DNA of 64,000 bases from Gordonia mangrovi. GTDB taxonomy: Bacteria; Actinomycetota; Actinomycetes; Mycobacteriales; Mycobacteriaceae. Positions 8,535 through 17,186 of the stretch are shown one piece after another (within the stretch, counting starts at the first letter, position 1; each line of letters begins with the position of its first letter). The notes under the pieces were generated by a model that made no database searches, was not told where the DNA came from, and saw only the letters and a list, made by a program, of their open reading frames with translations. Where the stretch lies: contig NZ_CP102850.1 of NCBI RefSeq assembly GCF_024734075.1, positions 4,154,001 to 4,218,000 of the forward strand, read 5' to 3'. Position numbers and translations under genes: made by a program.

Positions 8535-9059
8535 ATGGATGGTCGCGACCAGGTCGTATGCCGACCGGAGGTGCCTGCCGACATCGAGGGGATTCGTGCT
8601 CTGGTCACCGCCGCATTCGGACAACCCGACGAGGCGGACCTGGTCGACGCGCTTCGGGCGGACGGCGAGGCATGGATTCCTGAGCTCTCGGTCGTCGCGA
8701 CGGACGTCGACGATCGGATCGTGGGGTACGCGTTGGTGACCCGATGCCGGGTCGGCGGTGAGCCGGCGCTCGCGTTGGCGCCGTGTGCGGTGACGCCGCG
8801 GCTGCAGAACCGTGGTGTCGGCACGGCGGTGACCGCCGACGTGCTTCGTCGGGCGCGGGTGACGGTCGGCGTCCCGGATCTCGTCGTGGTGCTGGGCCAT
8901 CCGGGGTTCTATCCGCGATTCGGCTTCCGTCGCGCCTCGGATCAGGGGATCTCGGTCTCCTTCGAGGTGTCCGACGAGGCGCTGATGTATCTCGATCTCG
9001 ATCCGGGCCATCCGATTGCCTCCGGCGAGATCACCTACCCCGCCGCTTTCGGGGTGTGA
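8535..9059 (+). CDS. GNAT-family N-acetyltransferase
   Basis: Predicted cytoplasmic acetyl-CoA-dependent acetyltransferase of the YhbS-like subgroup; the acceptor is unknown. The 174-residue protein begins CRPEVPADIEGIRALV, the usual first strand and helix. The acetyl-CoA-binding motif A is ALAPCAVTPRLQNRGVGTAV (V-x-P-x-x-Q-x-x-G-x-G), and VVLGHPGFYPRFGF is the conserved late block. The ATG at 8535 follows a GAAGGTGG stretch; the frame is open upstream to 8382 but that part has no family similarity. It ends 44 bp before the dnaE2 LexA box, so it is not part of the SOS transcript. Confidence 0.85.
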   Translation: MDGRDQVVCRPEVPADIEGIRALVTAAFGQPDEADLVDALRADGEAWIPELSVVATDVDDRIVGYALVTRCRVGGEPALALAPCAVTPRLQNRGVGTAVTADVLRRARVTVGVPDLVVVLGHPGFYPRFGFRRASDQGISVSFEVSDEALMYLDLDPGHPIASGEITYPAAFGV

Positions 9060-9103
9060 TCGACTCCGTGTCGGTCTGTGGGTGTCGGCCACACCTTGAG
9101 GTA

Positions 9104-9119
9104 TCGAACAAATGTTCGA
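9104..9119. promoter_or_regulatory. LexA (SOS) box of dnaE2
   Basis: TCGAACAAATGTTCGA matches the actinobacterial consensus TCGAAC-N4-GTTCGA perfectly, and the symmetry extends to 22 bp (9101-9122). The dnaE2 GTG is only 12 bp downstream, so the transcript must start inside or right after the box and is probably leaderless or nearly so. Confidence 0.93.
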
Positions 9120-9131
9120 TACCCTTGACCG

Positions 9132-12100
9132 GTGGGCTGGGATCAGGGACCACCGACATGGTCGGAGATGGAACGGGTGCTCTCCGGCCGCGCGCCGGGC
9201 GGAGGACGTCCGGGCGAGGCGTTCGGTCCCGGCGACAACACCGGCGACGGCAACGACAGTCCGGCATGGTCACGCAAACGGGGGGCCTACCGCGCCGAGG
9301 GGGTGGAGCGCGGGCGCTCGGCGGTGCCGTTCGCGGAGCTGCACGCACACAGTGCCTACAGCTTTCTCGACGGTGCCTCGATGCCCGAGGAGATGGTGGA
9401 GGAGGCGCAACGCCTGGGCTTGTCCGCGTTGGCCCTGACCGACCACGATGGTTTCTACGGGATCGTGCGATTCGCCGAGGCGGCACGCGAGTTCGAGATG
9501 CCGACGGTGTTCGGGGCCGAACTCTCCCTGGAACCCGATGCCGCGCGTACGGGTGTCGCCGATCCACCGGGTGAACATCTGCTGGTCCTCGCCCGCGACA
9601 GCGAAGGATATCGACGACTGTCGCGGACCATCGCCGACGCACACATGCTCGGCGGGGAGAAGGGACTGCTGCGCTATGACCGCGACATCTTGCCCGAGAT
9701 GGCCGGTGGGCACTGGCTGATCCTCACCGGATGCCGGAAAGGGGCGGTGCGTAGGGCGCTCGACCGCGGCGGCCCGCCGGCGGCGCGCGAGGCACTCGCC
9801 GGGTTGGTCGAGCGATACGGCGCCGAGGACGTCGTCGTGGAACTCACCGCGCAGGGGCTGCCCGATGATGACGAACGCAACGCGGTCCTGGCCGCACTGG
9901 CCGGCGAGTTCGGGCTGGCGACGGTGGCCACCACCGGTGCGCATTTCGCCGGACCGCGACGGCGCCGACTGGCCACGGCCGTCGCAGCGGTCCGCGCCCG
10001 GACCGACATCGAGACCATCGACGGATGGCTGCCGGGGGTCGGCGGTGCGCATCTGCGCAGCGGTGACGAGATGGCCAGGCTGCTGCCCGGACACCCCGAG
10101 GCCATCGACAACGCGGTCGGTCTGGCAGCCGACTGCGCCTTCCGGCTCGGTCTCATCGCGCCGCAGTTGCCGCCGTTCGACGTGCCCGACGGCCACACCG
10201 AGAACAGCTGGCTGAGGGAGAAGACGATGGCCGGGGCGCTGCGTCGGTATGGACCACCGAGTGCCCATCCGCAGGCCTATCGGCAGATCGAACACGAACT
10301 GGCCATCATCGAGACACTCACCTTCCCGGGCTATTTCCTGGTGGTCGCCGACATCGTCGATTTCTGCAAGGCCAACGACATCCTGTGTCAGGGCCGGGGC
10401 AGCGCAGCGAACTCCGCGGTCTGTTACGCCCTCGGGATCACCAATGTCGATCCGGTGGCCAACAAGTTGTTGTTCGAACGCTTCCTCGCGCCGGAGCGGG
10501 ACGGCCCGCCGGATATCGACGTGGACATCGAATCCGACCGCCGGGAGGAGGCGATCCAGTACGTCTACCGCCGATACGGTCGCGACTACAGCGCGCAGGT
10601 TGCCAACGTCATCACCTATCGCGGCAAGTCGGCGGTTCGGGACATGGCCCGGGCGCTGGGGTACGCCACCGGCCAGCAGGACGCCTGGAGCCGGACGCCT
10701 GACGAGGCACCCGCGGACGTCACCCATCTCGCCGGCGAGATCCTGGGTATGCCGAGGCATCTGGGCATCCACTCGGGTGGGATGGTGATCTGCGACCGGC
10801 CGATCGCCGACGTGTGCCCGACCGAATGGGCACGGATGGCCGATCGCAGCGTCCTGCAGTGGGACAAGGACGACTGCGCCGCCATCGGTCTGGTGAAATT
10901 CGATCTCCTCGGTCTGGGCATGCTGTCGGCATTGCACTACGCGATCGATCTGGTGGCCGAACACAAGGGGATCGAGGTCGATCTCGCCACCCTCGACCTC
11001 ACCGAACCCGCGGTCTACGAGATGCTCTGTCGCGCCGACTCGGTCGGCGTCTTCCAGGTGGAGTCGCGTGCGCAGATGGCCACCCTGCCGCGGCTGCGAC
11101 CGCGCACCTTCTATGACCTGGTGGTGGAGGTGGCCCTCATCCGCCCCGGCCCCATCCAGGGTGGATCGGTGCACCCCTACATCCGTCGCCGCAACGGGGT
11201 CGAGGAGCCTGCCGTCGAGCACCCGTCGATGCACAAGGCGCTCGACCGGACGCTCGGGGTGCCGTTGTTCCAGGAACAGTTGATGCAGCTCGCGGTCGAC
11301 GTGGCCGGATTCGATGCCTCCGAGGCCGATCAATTGCGGCGTGCGATGGGATCCAAACGTTCGCCGGAACGGATGGAGCGGCTCCGTCGGCGCTTCTACG
11401 CCGGAATGGAGAAACTGCACGGGATCACCGGCGAGATGGCCGATCGCATCTTCGAGAAGATGGCGGCGTTCGCGAATTTCGGTTTCCCGGAGAGCCATTC
11501 CCAGAGTTTCGCGTCGCTGGTGTTCTATTCGTCATGGTTCAAGCTGCACCATCCGGCCGCGTTCTGCGCTGCCCTGCTGCGGGCACAGCCGATGGGTTTC
11601 TACTCGCCGCAGTCCCTGGTCGCCGATGCCCGGCGCCACGGCGTGCGGGTCCATCGCCCCGACATCAACAGATCATTGGCGCACGCGACTCTGGAGAATG
11701 AGGGTCTCGAGGTGCGGCTCGGTCTCGGTGGTGTGCGTGGTGTCGGCGCCGACGTTGCCGAGAAGATCGTCGAATCCCGGACTCGGGAAGGCGATTTCAC
11801 CGACATCGCGGATGTGTCCCGGCGGGCCGGCCTGACGGTCGGCCAACTCGAGGGCCTGGCCGGTGCCGATGCGTTCGCGTGTTTCGGGGTGAGCCGTCGG
11901 CAGGCGCTCTGGGAGGCCGGAGCCGCCGCGACGGTGCGTTCGGACCAACTGCCGCTCGAAGCGGCTGCGCACGCGCCGACGCTTCCGGGGCTCTCCGATG
12001 TGGAACTCGCGGCCACCGATGCCTGGGCCACCGGGATCACCCCGACGTCGTATCCCACTCAGTTCCTGCGGCCGCGACTGGATGCGATGGGGGTGATCCC

Positions 12101-12404
12101 CGCAGACGGGTTGTTGGCGGTGGCCGATGGTTCGCGTGTGCTGGTGGCCGGGGCGGTCACCCATCGACAGCGGCCGGCGACCGCATCCGGTGTGACATTT
12201 ATCAACCTGGAGGACGAAACCGGAATGGTGAACGTGGTGTGTTCGGTCGGGTTGTGGACGCGTCACCGAAATCTGGCACACTCAGCCTCGGCATTGCTGA
12301 TCCGGGGCACCGTGCAAAACGCCGAGGGGGCGGTGACGGTGGTGGCAGAGCGTTTGCAGCGCTTGGATCTTCGTGTGGGAACACGTTCCCGTGACTGGCA
12401 CTGA
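9132..12404 (+). CDS. dnaE2: Error-prone DNA polymerase DnaE2
   Basis: C-family DNA polymerase III alpha subunit used in SOS-induced translesion synthesis with ImuA'-ImuB. At 1090 residues it is the short DnaE2 form. The N-terminal PHP domain begins ELHAHSAYSF (about 69-78) with TDHDG downstream. The polymerase core shows GRGSAANSAV and PPDIDVDIES (about 459-468) with catalytic aspartates, and HLGIHSGGMVI. A C-terminal OB-fold segment carries VTHRQRPATASGVTFINLED. The start is GTG 9132: MGWDQGPPTWSEMERVL matches the mycobacterial N-terminus as remembered. A perfect LexA box lies 12 bp upstream. It sits 3.9 kb downstream of imuB with three unrelated genes between; in M. tuberculosis the two loci are further apart. 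Confidence 0.97.
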   Translation: MGWDQGPPTWSEMERVLSGRAPGGGRPGEAFGPGDNTGDGNDSPAWSRKRGAYRAEGVERGRSAVPFAELHAHSAYSFLDGASMPEEMVEEAQRLGLSALALTDHDGFYGIVRFAEAAREFEMPTVFGAELSLEPDAARTGVADPPGEHLLVLARDSEGYRRLSRTIADAHMLGGEKGLLRYDRDILPEMAGGHWLILTGCRKGAVRRALDRGGPPAAREALAGLVERYGAEDVVVELTAQGLPDDDERNAVLAALAGEFGLATVATTGAHFAGPRRRRLATAVAAVRARTDIETIDGWLPGVGGAHLRSGDEMARLLPGHPEAIDNAVGLAADCAFRLGLIAPQLPPFDVPDGHTENSWLREKTMAGALRRYGPPSAHPQAYRQIEHELAIIETLTFPGYFLVVADIVDFCKANDILCQGRGSAANSAVCYALGITNVDPVANKLLFERFLAPERDGPPDIDVDIESDRREEAIQYVYRRYGRDYSAQVANVITYRGKSAVRDMARALGYATGQQDAWSRTPDEAPADVTHLAGEILGMPRHLGIHSGGMVICDRPIADVCPTEWARMADRSVLQWDKDDCAAIGLVKFDLLGLGMLSALHYAIDLVAEHKGIEVDLATLDLTEPAVYEMLCRADSVGVFQVESRAQMATLPRLRPRTFYDLVVEVALIRPGPIQGGSVHPYIRRRNGVEEPAVEHPSMHKALDRTLGVPLFQEQLMQLAVDVAGFDASEADQLRRAMGSKRSPERMERLRRRFYAGMEKLHGITGEMADRIFEKMAAFANFGFPESHSQSFASLVFYSSWFKLHHPAAFCAALLRAQPMGFYSPQSLVADARRHGVRVHRPDINRSLAHATLENEGLEVRLGLGGVRGVGADVAEKIVESRTREGDFTDIADVSRRAGLTVGQLEGLAGADAFACFGVSRRQALWEAGAAATVRSDQLPLEAAAHAPTLPGLSDVELAATDAWATGITPTSYPTQFLRPRLDAMGVIPADGLLAVADGSRVLVAGAVTHRQRPATASGVTFINLEDETGMVNVVCSVGLWTRHRNLAHSASALLIRGTVQNAEGAVTVVAERLQRLDLRVGTRSRDWH

Positions 12405-12440
12405 GCAGATACTGGCCCGAGGACGAAAGTGGGGACCGCC

Positions 12441-12668
12441 ATGGCGAGGCAGATCGTGGTGACCGTGAAGCCGAGCAGCCGCAAAGGACCACTGGTGGAG
12501 ACGACTCCGGCGGGCTCGATGACCATCTACGTGCGTGAGCCGGCCACGGAAGGACGGGCGAACAAGGCGGTGGCGGAGATCTTGGCCGATCACCTCGGTG
12601 TGCCCAAGAGCCGTGTCGCACTCGTGGGTGGTGCGACCGCGCGGACCAAACGATTCCGCATCGACTGA
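12441..12668 (+). CDS. DUF167 (YggU-like) protein
   Basis: Small conserved protein of 75 residues with unknown function. Its sequence covers the DUF167 domain: IVVTVKPSSRKGP at the N-terminus, then EPATEGRANKAVAEILADHLG, the family signature, and a basic end. ATG 12441 follows GTGGGGACC, a weak ribosome site. It starts 36 bp after dnaE2, so some read-through from the dnaE2 transcript is possible. It is convergent with trmL. Confidence 0.85.
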   Translation: MARQIVVTVKPSSRKGPLVETTPAGSMTIYVREPATEGRANKAVAEILADHLGVPKSRVALVGGATARTKRFRID

Positions 12669-12686
12669 CCGGGTGACATCTCCCGG
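12669..12686. terminator. Weak hairpin between convergent DUF167 and trmL genes
   Basis: CCGGG (12669-12673) and CCCGG (12682-12686) form a 5-bp stem with an 8-nt loop between two convergent stops. There is no U-tract, so a bidirectional terminator role is only possible. Confidence 0.3.
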
Positions 12687-12695
12687 CCGCGTTGT

Positions 12696-13160
12696 TCACA
12701 CCGCGCCGCTGAACCCGTTCTGACGCCACGCCTCGTAGACGACGATGCTGGCGGCGTTGGCGAGGTTGTGTGACCGGCGGCCCGCGAGCATCGGAATCCG
12801 GACACGGTCGGTGATCTGCGGTTGGTCGAGAACCTCGTCGGGCAGACCCGTCGGCTCCGGGCCGAACAGCAGCACATCGCCCGGCCGGTAGGTGATGTCG
12901 GTGTGATAGCGCGAGGCGTGTGCGGTGAAGGCGAACACCCGCTCCGGCCGCAGCGCCGCCCACGCCGTCGTCAGATCGGGATGTACTGTCACGGTGGCCA
13001 TCTCGTGGTAGTCGAGACCGGCGCGTTTCACCTGCGCATCGGACATGTCGAAGCCCAACGGCTCGATCAGGTGCAGCTCACAGCCGGTGTTGGCGGCCAG
13101 CCGGATCGCGTTGCCCGTATTCGGCGGAATACACGGCTGATAGAACATGATGCGGAACAC
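12696..13160 (-). CDS. trmL: tRNA (cytidine(34)-2'-O)-methyltransferase, TrmL/SpoU family
   Basis: SPOUT-class methyltransferase that 2'-O-methylates the wobble base of certain leucine tRNAs in the E. coli model. The 154-residue product has IPPNTGNAIRLAANTG at the N-terminus (SPOUT motif 1), LLFGPEPTGLP (motif 2) and IPMLAGRRSHNLANAASIVVYEAWRQ (motif 3, part of the knot that binds S-adenosylmethionine). The GTG at 13160 (MFRIMFYQ) is preferred because it gives 154 residues, like mycobacterial SpoB as remembered; the frame continues upstream without similarity. It is convergent with the DUF167 gene. Confidence 0.9.
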   Translation of the reverse strand: MFRIMFYQPCIPPNTGNAIRLAANTGCELHLIEPLGFDMSDAQVKRAGLDYHEMATVTVHPDLTTAWAALRPERVFAFTAHASRYHTDITYRPGDVLLFGPEPTGLPDEVLDQPQITDRVRIPMLAGRRSHNLANAASIVVYEAWRQNGFSGAV

Positions 13161-13253
13161 GAGGGGTAAGTCTAGGACTGCCGGCCGCAACTCCCGGTTC
13201 TGGCTGCAGTTGGGTTCCCCAGCCGGACCCCGGAACTGCGGCCGGAACGGTGG

Positions 13254-14204
13254 CTACGAATCGAGCGTCAGGGGAGTGTTGGCGCCGCAGAGGACAACAC
13301 AGAGGGTGGTGCCCGGCGCTGCGCGGACCTTGCCGGTGCACACGGCGGCGACCGCGCTCGCCGTGCCGTGTTCGACCAGGATGCGGTAGTCGGTCCACAA
13401 CAACTGCCGCGCCGCGATCAGGTCGGCGTCGGACACCGTAACGCTGGTCACCTCGCGGTCGGCGATCGTCGCCCAGCAGATGTCACCCAGGCGGGTGGCG
13501 CCCAGCGAGTCGGCTGCCACGCTGTCCAATTCCACCGGCACCGGCCGGCCGGCGTCCAGCGCCGATCGCAGACAGGACGCCCCGATCGGTTCGACGCCGA
13601 CCATCCGGTCGCCGGCCCGCATGGCCGCCGTCATGCCGCCGAGCAGTCCACCGCCACCGACACACACCACCGTGGTCAGCGGCCCGTCGACGTCCTCGGC
13701 GAGTTCGAGGCCGATGGTCCCGGCGCCCGCGACGATGTCGGGCAGATCGTAGGCGTGCAGCGCCAACGCCCCCGAGCGCTCGGCCATCTGCGTGGCGGCA
13801 TCGGCCGCGTCCTGGTAGCGCCGGCCGATCAGATGGACGTCGGCGCCCAGCGCGCGCAGACTCTCCACCTTCACTGCCGGCGCGGTCTCCGGAACGACGA
13901 CGGTGCACCGGCACCCGGCGATTCTGCCCGCCCACGCGGCGCCGATCGCGGCGTTGCCGCCTGATGCCACCAGGATGCCGGCGTCGTCGAGCTGACCGTT
14001 GTCGGCGGCGTGCAGTACGGCGTTGAGGCTGCCACGTGCTTTGAAGCAGCCGCCGAGTTGTAGGTACTCCTGTTTGAAGACCACCTCGATCGGTCCGGAC
14101 ACCGTGGCCAACGATGCCCGGAAAGGCGGTGTGTGCCGTACGCGCCCAGCGGTCCGGTCCTGCGCGTCGGCGACGTCGGCGCGGGTCACGGGATCGGGCG
14201 ACAT
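13254..14204 (-). CDS. Threonine/serine dehydratase-like PLP enzyme (fold type II)
   Basis: Predicted PLP-dependent beta-eliminating enzyme, probably deaminating threonine or serine. The 316-residue catalytic domain has [17 protein letters not shown], with the Schiff-base lysine in [19 protein letters not shown], the PLP-side loop; and [11 protein letters not shown], the phosphate-binding glycine loop. There is no C-terminal ACT regulatory domain, so feedback control by isoleucine as in IlvA is unlikely. ATG 14204 is taken as start; GTG at 14219 is possible. It is divergent from folD with about 53 bp between starts. The usual SSGN has become ASGGN, so the exact substrate is uncertain. Confidence 0.82.
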   Translation of the reverse strand: MSPDPVTRADVADAQDRTAGRVRHTPPFRASLATVSGPIEVVFKQEYLQLGGCFKARGSLNAVLHAADNGQLDDAGILVASGGNAAIGAAWAGRIAGCRCTVVVPETAPAVKVESLRALGADVHLIGRRYQDAADAATQMAERSGALALHAYDLPDIVAGAGTIGLELAEDVDGPLTTVVCVGGGGLLGGMTAAMRAGDRMVGVEPIGASCLRSALDAGRPVPVELDSVAADSLGATRLGDICWATIADREVTSVTVSDADLIAARQLLWTDYRILVEHGTASAVAAVCTGKVRAAPGTTLCVVLCGANTPLTLDS

Positions 14205-14257
14205 CCGAAGAGTGTCCACGTCAGATCACGGTAGTCGGGGTGGAACAATGGTCTCCC

Positions 14258-15136
14258 GTGAGCGCGATACGACTAGACGGCAAGGCCACTCGCGACGAGA
14301 TCTTCACCGACCTCGGCGCCCGCGTGGAGAAGTTGCGGGCCGCCGGCATCACGCCGGGTCTCGGTACGGTCCTGGTCGGCGACGATCCGGGGTCGCAGTC
14401 GTATGTGAAGGGCAAGCATGCCGACTGCGCGCGGATCGGGGTGGCCTCGATCCGTAAGGATCTGCCCGCCGACGCGACGACGGCGGAACTGAACGCCGCG
14501 ATCGACGATCTCAATGCCGACCCGGCGTGCACCGGTTACATCGTGCAACTGCCGTTGCCACGGCATCTCGACGAGAACGCGGCCCTCGAACGGATCGATC
14601 CGGACAAGGACGCCGACGGACTGCATCCCATCAATCTCGGCCGCCTGGTACTGGGCAAGGAGGCGACGCTGCCGTGTACGCCGCGCGGCGTGGTGCATCT
14701 GCTGCGTCGATACGACATCCCGATCGCCGGCGCGCGCGTCACGGTGATCGGTCGCGGTGTCACCATCGGTCGGCCGATCGGACTGTTGCTGACCCGGCGC
14801 AGTGAGAACGCGACCGTCACGCTGTGCCACACCGGTACCCGCGACCTCGCGGCGGAGGTGGCGCGGGCCGACATCGTCGTGGCCGCGGCCGGTGTGCCGC
14901 ACCTGATCACCGCCGACATGGTGAAGCCGGGAGCCGCCGTCCTCGATGTGGGCGTGAGTCGCACGGATGCCGGGCTGACCGGCGACGTGGCGCCCGATGT
15001 GTGGGATGTCGCCGGCCATGTGTCGCCGAACCCGGGCGGCGTTGGCCCCCTCACGCGTGCGTTCCTGCTGGTCAACGTGGTGGAGCGGGCCGAAGCGCAG
15101 TTGGCCGGGCACAACCGGGCGGGAACGTCCGGGTGA
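14258..15136 (+). CDS. folD: Bifunctional methylenetetrahydrofolate dehydrogenase/cyclohydrolase
   Basis: Interconverts 5,10-methylene-, methenyl- and 10-formyl-tetrahydrofolate with NADP in one-carbon metabolism. The 292-residue product has [19 protein letters not shown] and the catalytic lysine region [41 protein letters not shown], and the NADP-binding [31 protein letters not shown] ends the domain. GTG 14258 ([16 protein letters not shown]) is chosen because it starts the conserved sequence; the open frame continues upstream to 14114 into the divergent gene. The stop overlaps the GTG of the next gene (GTGA), indicating a two-gene operon. Confidence 0.96.
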   Translation: MSAIRLDGKATRDEIFTDLGARVEKLRAAGITPGLGTVLVGDDPGSQSYVKGKHADCARIGVASIRKDLPADATTAELNAAIDDLNADPACTGYIVQLPLPRHLDENAALERIDPDKDADGLHPINLGRLVLGKEATLPCTPRGVVHLLRRYDIPIAGARVTVIGRGVTIGRPIGLLLTRRSENATVTLCHTGTRDLAAEVARADIVVAAAGVPHLITADMVKPGAAVLDVGVSRTDAGLTGDVAPDVWDVAGHVSPNPGGVGPLTRAFLLVNVVERAEAQLAGHNRAGTSG

Positions 15137-15483
15137 GCCCGACGGGCCGCGACGGCACGTCCTCCGGGGGACCGGTCATCCGGCCCGGACAGCGCAGCGC
15201 AGCGCAGCGGGTGCGTCGGTACGTGGTGCAGATCCCGTACTTCGTCGTGCTGCTCGGTTTGCTCGTCGCGGCGGTGCTCGTGTTGTTCGATCGCTGGCGC
15301 CGAGGTGCCTTCGTCTTCGGTTCCGTATTGCTGCTCGGTGCTGTGTTGCGAGCGTTCATACCCACCTCGAGAGTGGGATTGTTGCAGGTCAGAAGCAAGT
15401 TTTTCGACGTCGCGGTGATGGCGTCGGTGGGGTCGCTCATCCTGTGGTTGGCGACGTCCATCGATCCGTTGGGCACAGATTGA
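15133..15483 (+). CDS. DUF3017 small membrane protein
   Basis: 116-residue integral membrane protein of unknown function. Three hydrophobic segments are visible: about residues 32-52, 59-79 and 91-109, with short charged loops. The location after folD is the usual one for DUF3017 in actinobacteria. The GTG at 15133 overlaps the folD stop, so translation is probably coupled. No role in folate metabolism can be inferred from the sequence. Confidence 0.8.
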   Translation: MSPTGRDGTSSGGPVIRPGQRSAAQRVRRYVVQIPYFVVLLGLLVAAVLVLFDRWRRGAFVFGSVLLLGAVLRAFIPTSRVGLLQVRSKFFDVAVMASVGSLILWLATSIDPLGTD

Positions 15484-15602
15484 TTACAATAGAGACCAAC
15501 ATGTGACCTTACGGGCCCCGACCGGGGACAACGCTGCTGGAGAACCGCATCACTTCGACGATCACCACCGACAACTCGACCACTTCCGACGGCTACACGT
15601 CG

Positions 15603-17123
15603 ATGGGTGTGTCCGCAGGCGAGGGCATGATCCACTACGTCCTGCTCACCCGCGACGACGTCGGGCGCAGTGTGGTCGACACGCGGGTCATCGACGTCGA
15701 TCGAAGTGACGGCCTCGACATGGCCGGACGGGTGAACGCCGGCATCGATCTGATGCTCGGGGCCGCCCGCGACGCCGATCGGCGCGTCGGACCGATCGGT
15801 GTCGCAGCCCGTACCGCCAAGCAGCGCCGCGAGTTGGCCTCACGGGGCAGCGGTCCGCGCCGTCAGATCCACCTCGTCGACGAGGGCGACGCAGTGGTGG
15901 CCTATCTCGCGGCCACCGGCCGCATCGACCGCTTCGCATCGGTCGTGGTCGCCGACTGCGGCGACACGGGGATGTCGCTCTACACGGTGGACCCCGCATC
16001 CCAGCGCATCTCGGCGCCGATGCGATCGCGCGCGCTGGCCGGGCGCGACGTGGACCGGGCGATCGTGGCGGAGCTGATCGCCGACGATCCCAGCCGGGAC
16101 AGCAACGTGGCGCGAGGGCGTCGCAGCGCACTCCTGTCCGCCTGCCGGGCCGCCAAGGAGGAGGTCACCCCGCTCGGTGACGACTCGGTGGTGCTCACGG
16201 ACGGTCGCGGTCATCCCCGGCTGACCAATGCCGTCGTCGAACGCGCGCTCGCGCCGATGGTCGACGAAGCGCGTGCGGTGATCACGCGTTATCTGTCGGA
16301 GAGTGCGGTCCGCGACACCCGCCCCGATGCGGTGGTGCTGGTCGGCGGTATCGCGAATCTTCCTGCGGTGCGGGCCATGCTGGACACCACCGCGGTCGAG
16401 GTGGTGGTGCCGGAAACGCCGGAACTCGCGGCGTCGGTCGGCGCAGCGATCCTCGCCCGGGCGCAGACCTCGGCGGCGACCTCACGGCTGGCGTTCATCG
16501 GTGGGCGTCGCAACCGGGAGTGGCTGTCGGCCACCCCGCTGGCGGTCGTGGGTGCGATTCTCGCCGCAGCGACGATGACGATCTATGCGGTGAGTTCCTC
16601 CCTGGCCGGCCACAATGCCCCGGTACCCTCGCCGATACCACCGGCCGCGACATCATCGGTCGAGTCGGAGACCTCCTCCACGACCGCGGAATCGTCCACC
16701 ACCACGACCACCGTCGTCGCACCGCAGCCGCAGGCGCCGCAGGCTCAACCCGAGCCGATGCTGCCTACCACGCAGCACATGTCACCGCGGTGGGACGAGT
16801 CGCCGGGGTGGGCGACGACCGAACTACCGCCGACCACCGAGTCGGATCCGTCGACGTCGGCTCCGACGCGCACGTTGCTGCCATATCCGTTGCCATCGCT
16901 GCCGTGGCCGCCGGGTACCCGCCCCACCCCGCCGATTCCGGAGTTCATCCCGCCGGGTCTGCTGCCGGAATCGTCCGTACCGACGACACCTGTCCCACAA
17001 CGGTCCGCGGCCCCGACGACGACACCGCCGGCCCCCAGGCTCGCGGCTCCGTCGGACGCCGCCCCGGTGTCCAGCGATCCGCCGGCCACAAACCCTCCGC
17101 TGATCACGACGCCGACCCGATAG
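15603..17123 (+). CDS. Hsp70/actin-like ATPase-domain protein with one membrane helix and Pro/Thr-rich tail
   Basis: Unusual three-part protein of 506 residues. Residues 1-300 resemble a shortened Hsp70/actin-fold nucleotide-binding domain: VVVADCGDTGMSLYTVD looks like a phosphate-2 type strand, and DAVVLVGGIANLPAVRAML matches the DnaK adenosine motif LVGGxxRxPxV with Asn-Leu in place of the usual residues. No substrate-binding domain follows. A single hydrophobic helix lies at about 311-332, and the remaining 170 residues are rich in Pro, Thr and Ser and would lie outside the membrane. ATG 15603 is used; no in-frame ATG or GTG exists between the upstream stop at 15504 and 15603, and ATG 15627 is also possible. 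It is convergent with metX. The function is unknown; a membrane sensor or scaffold is inference. Confidence 0.7.
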   Translation: MGVSAGEGMIHYVLLTRDDVGRSVVDTRVIDVDRSDGLDMAGRVNAGIDLMLGAARDADRRVGPIGVAARTAKQRRELASRGSGPRRQIHLVDEGDAVVAYLAATGRIDRFASVVVADCGDTGMSLYTVDPASQRISAPMRSRALAGRDVDRAIVAELIADDPSRDSNVARGRRSALLSACRAAKEEVTPLGDDSVVLTDGRGHPRLTNAVVERALAPMVDEARAVITRYLSESAVRDTRPDAVVLVGGIANLPAVRAMLDTTAVEVVVPETPELAASVGAAILARAQTSAATSRLAFIGGRRNREWLSATPLAVVGAILAAATMTIYAVSSSLAGHNAPVPSPIPPAATSSVESETSSTTAESSTTTTTVVAPQPQAPQAQPEPMLPTTQHMSPRWDESPGWATTELPPTTESDPSTSAPTRTLLPYPLPSLPWPPGTRPTPPIPEFIPPGLLPESSVPTTPVPQRSAAPTTTPPAPRLAAPSDAAPVSSDPPATNPPLITTPTR

Positions 17124-17186
17124 CGGTAACGACATCGGCCGGACCCGCCAACGGGTGGTGCGACGGCGCGCGGGCCGTGGCGTGGG

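Noticed and set aside
9270..11498. 742-codon open frame on the minus strand inside dnaE2
   Set aside because: Exactly antisense to the well-conserved dnaE2 coding region; long reverse frames are common in such GC-rich DNA and this one has no family features.
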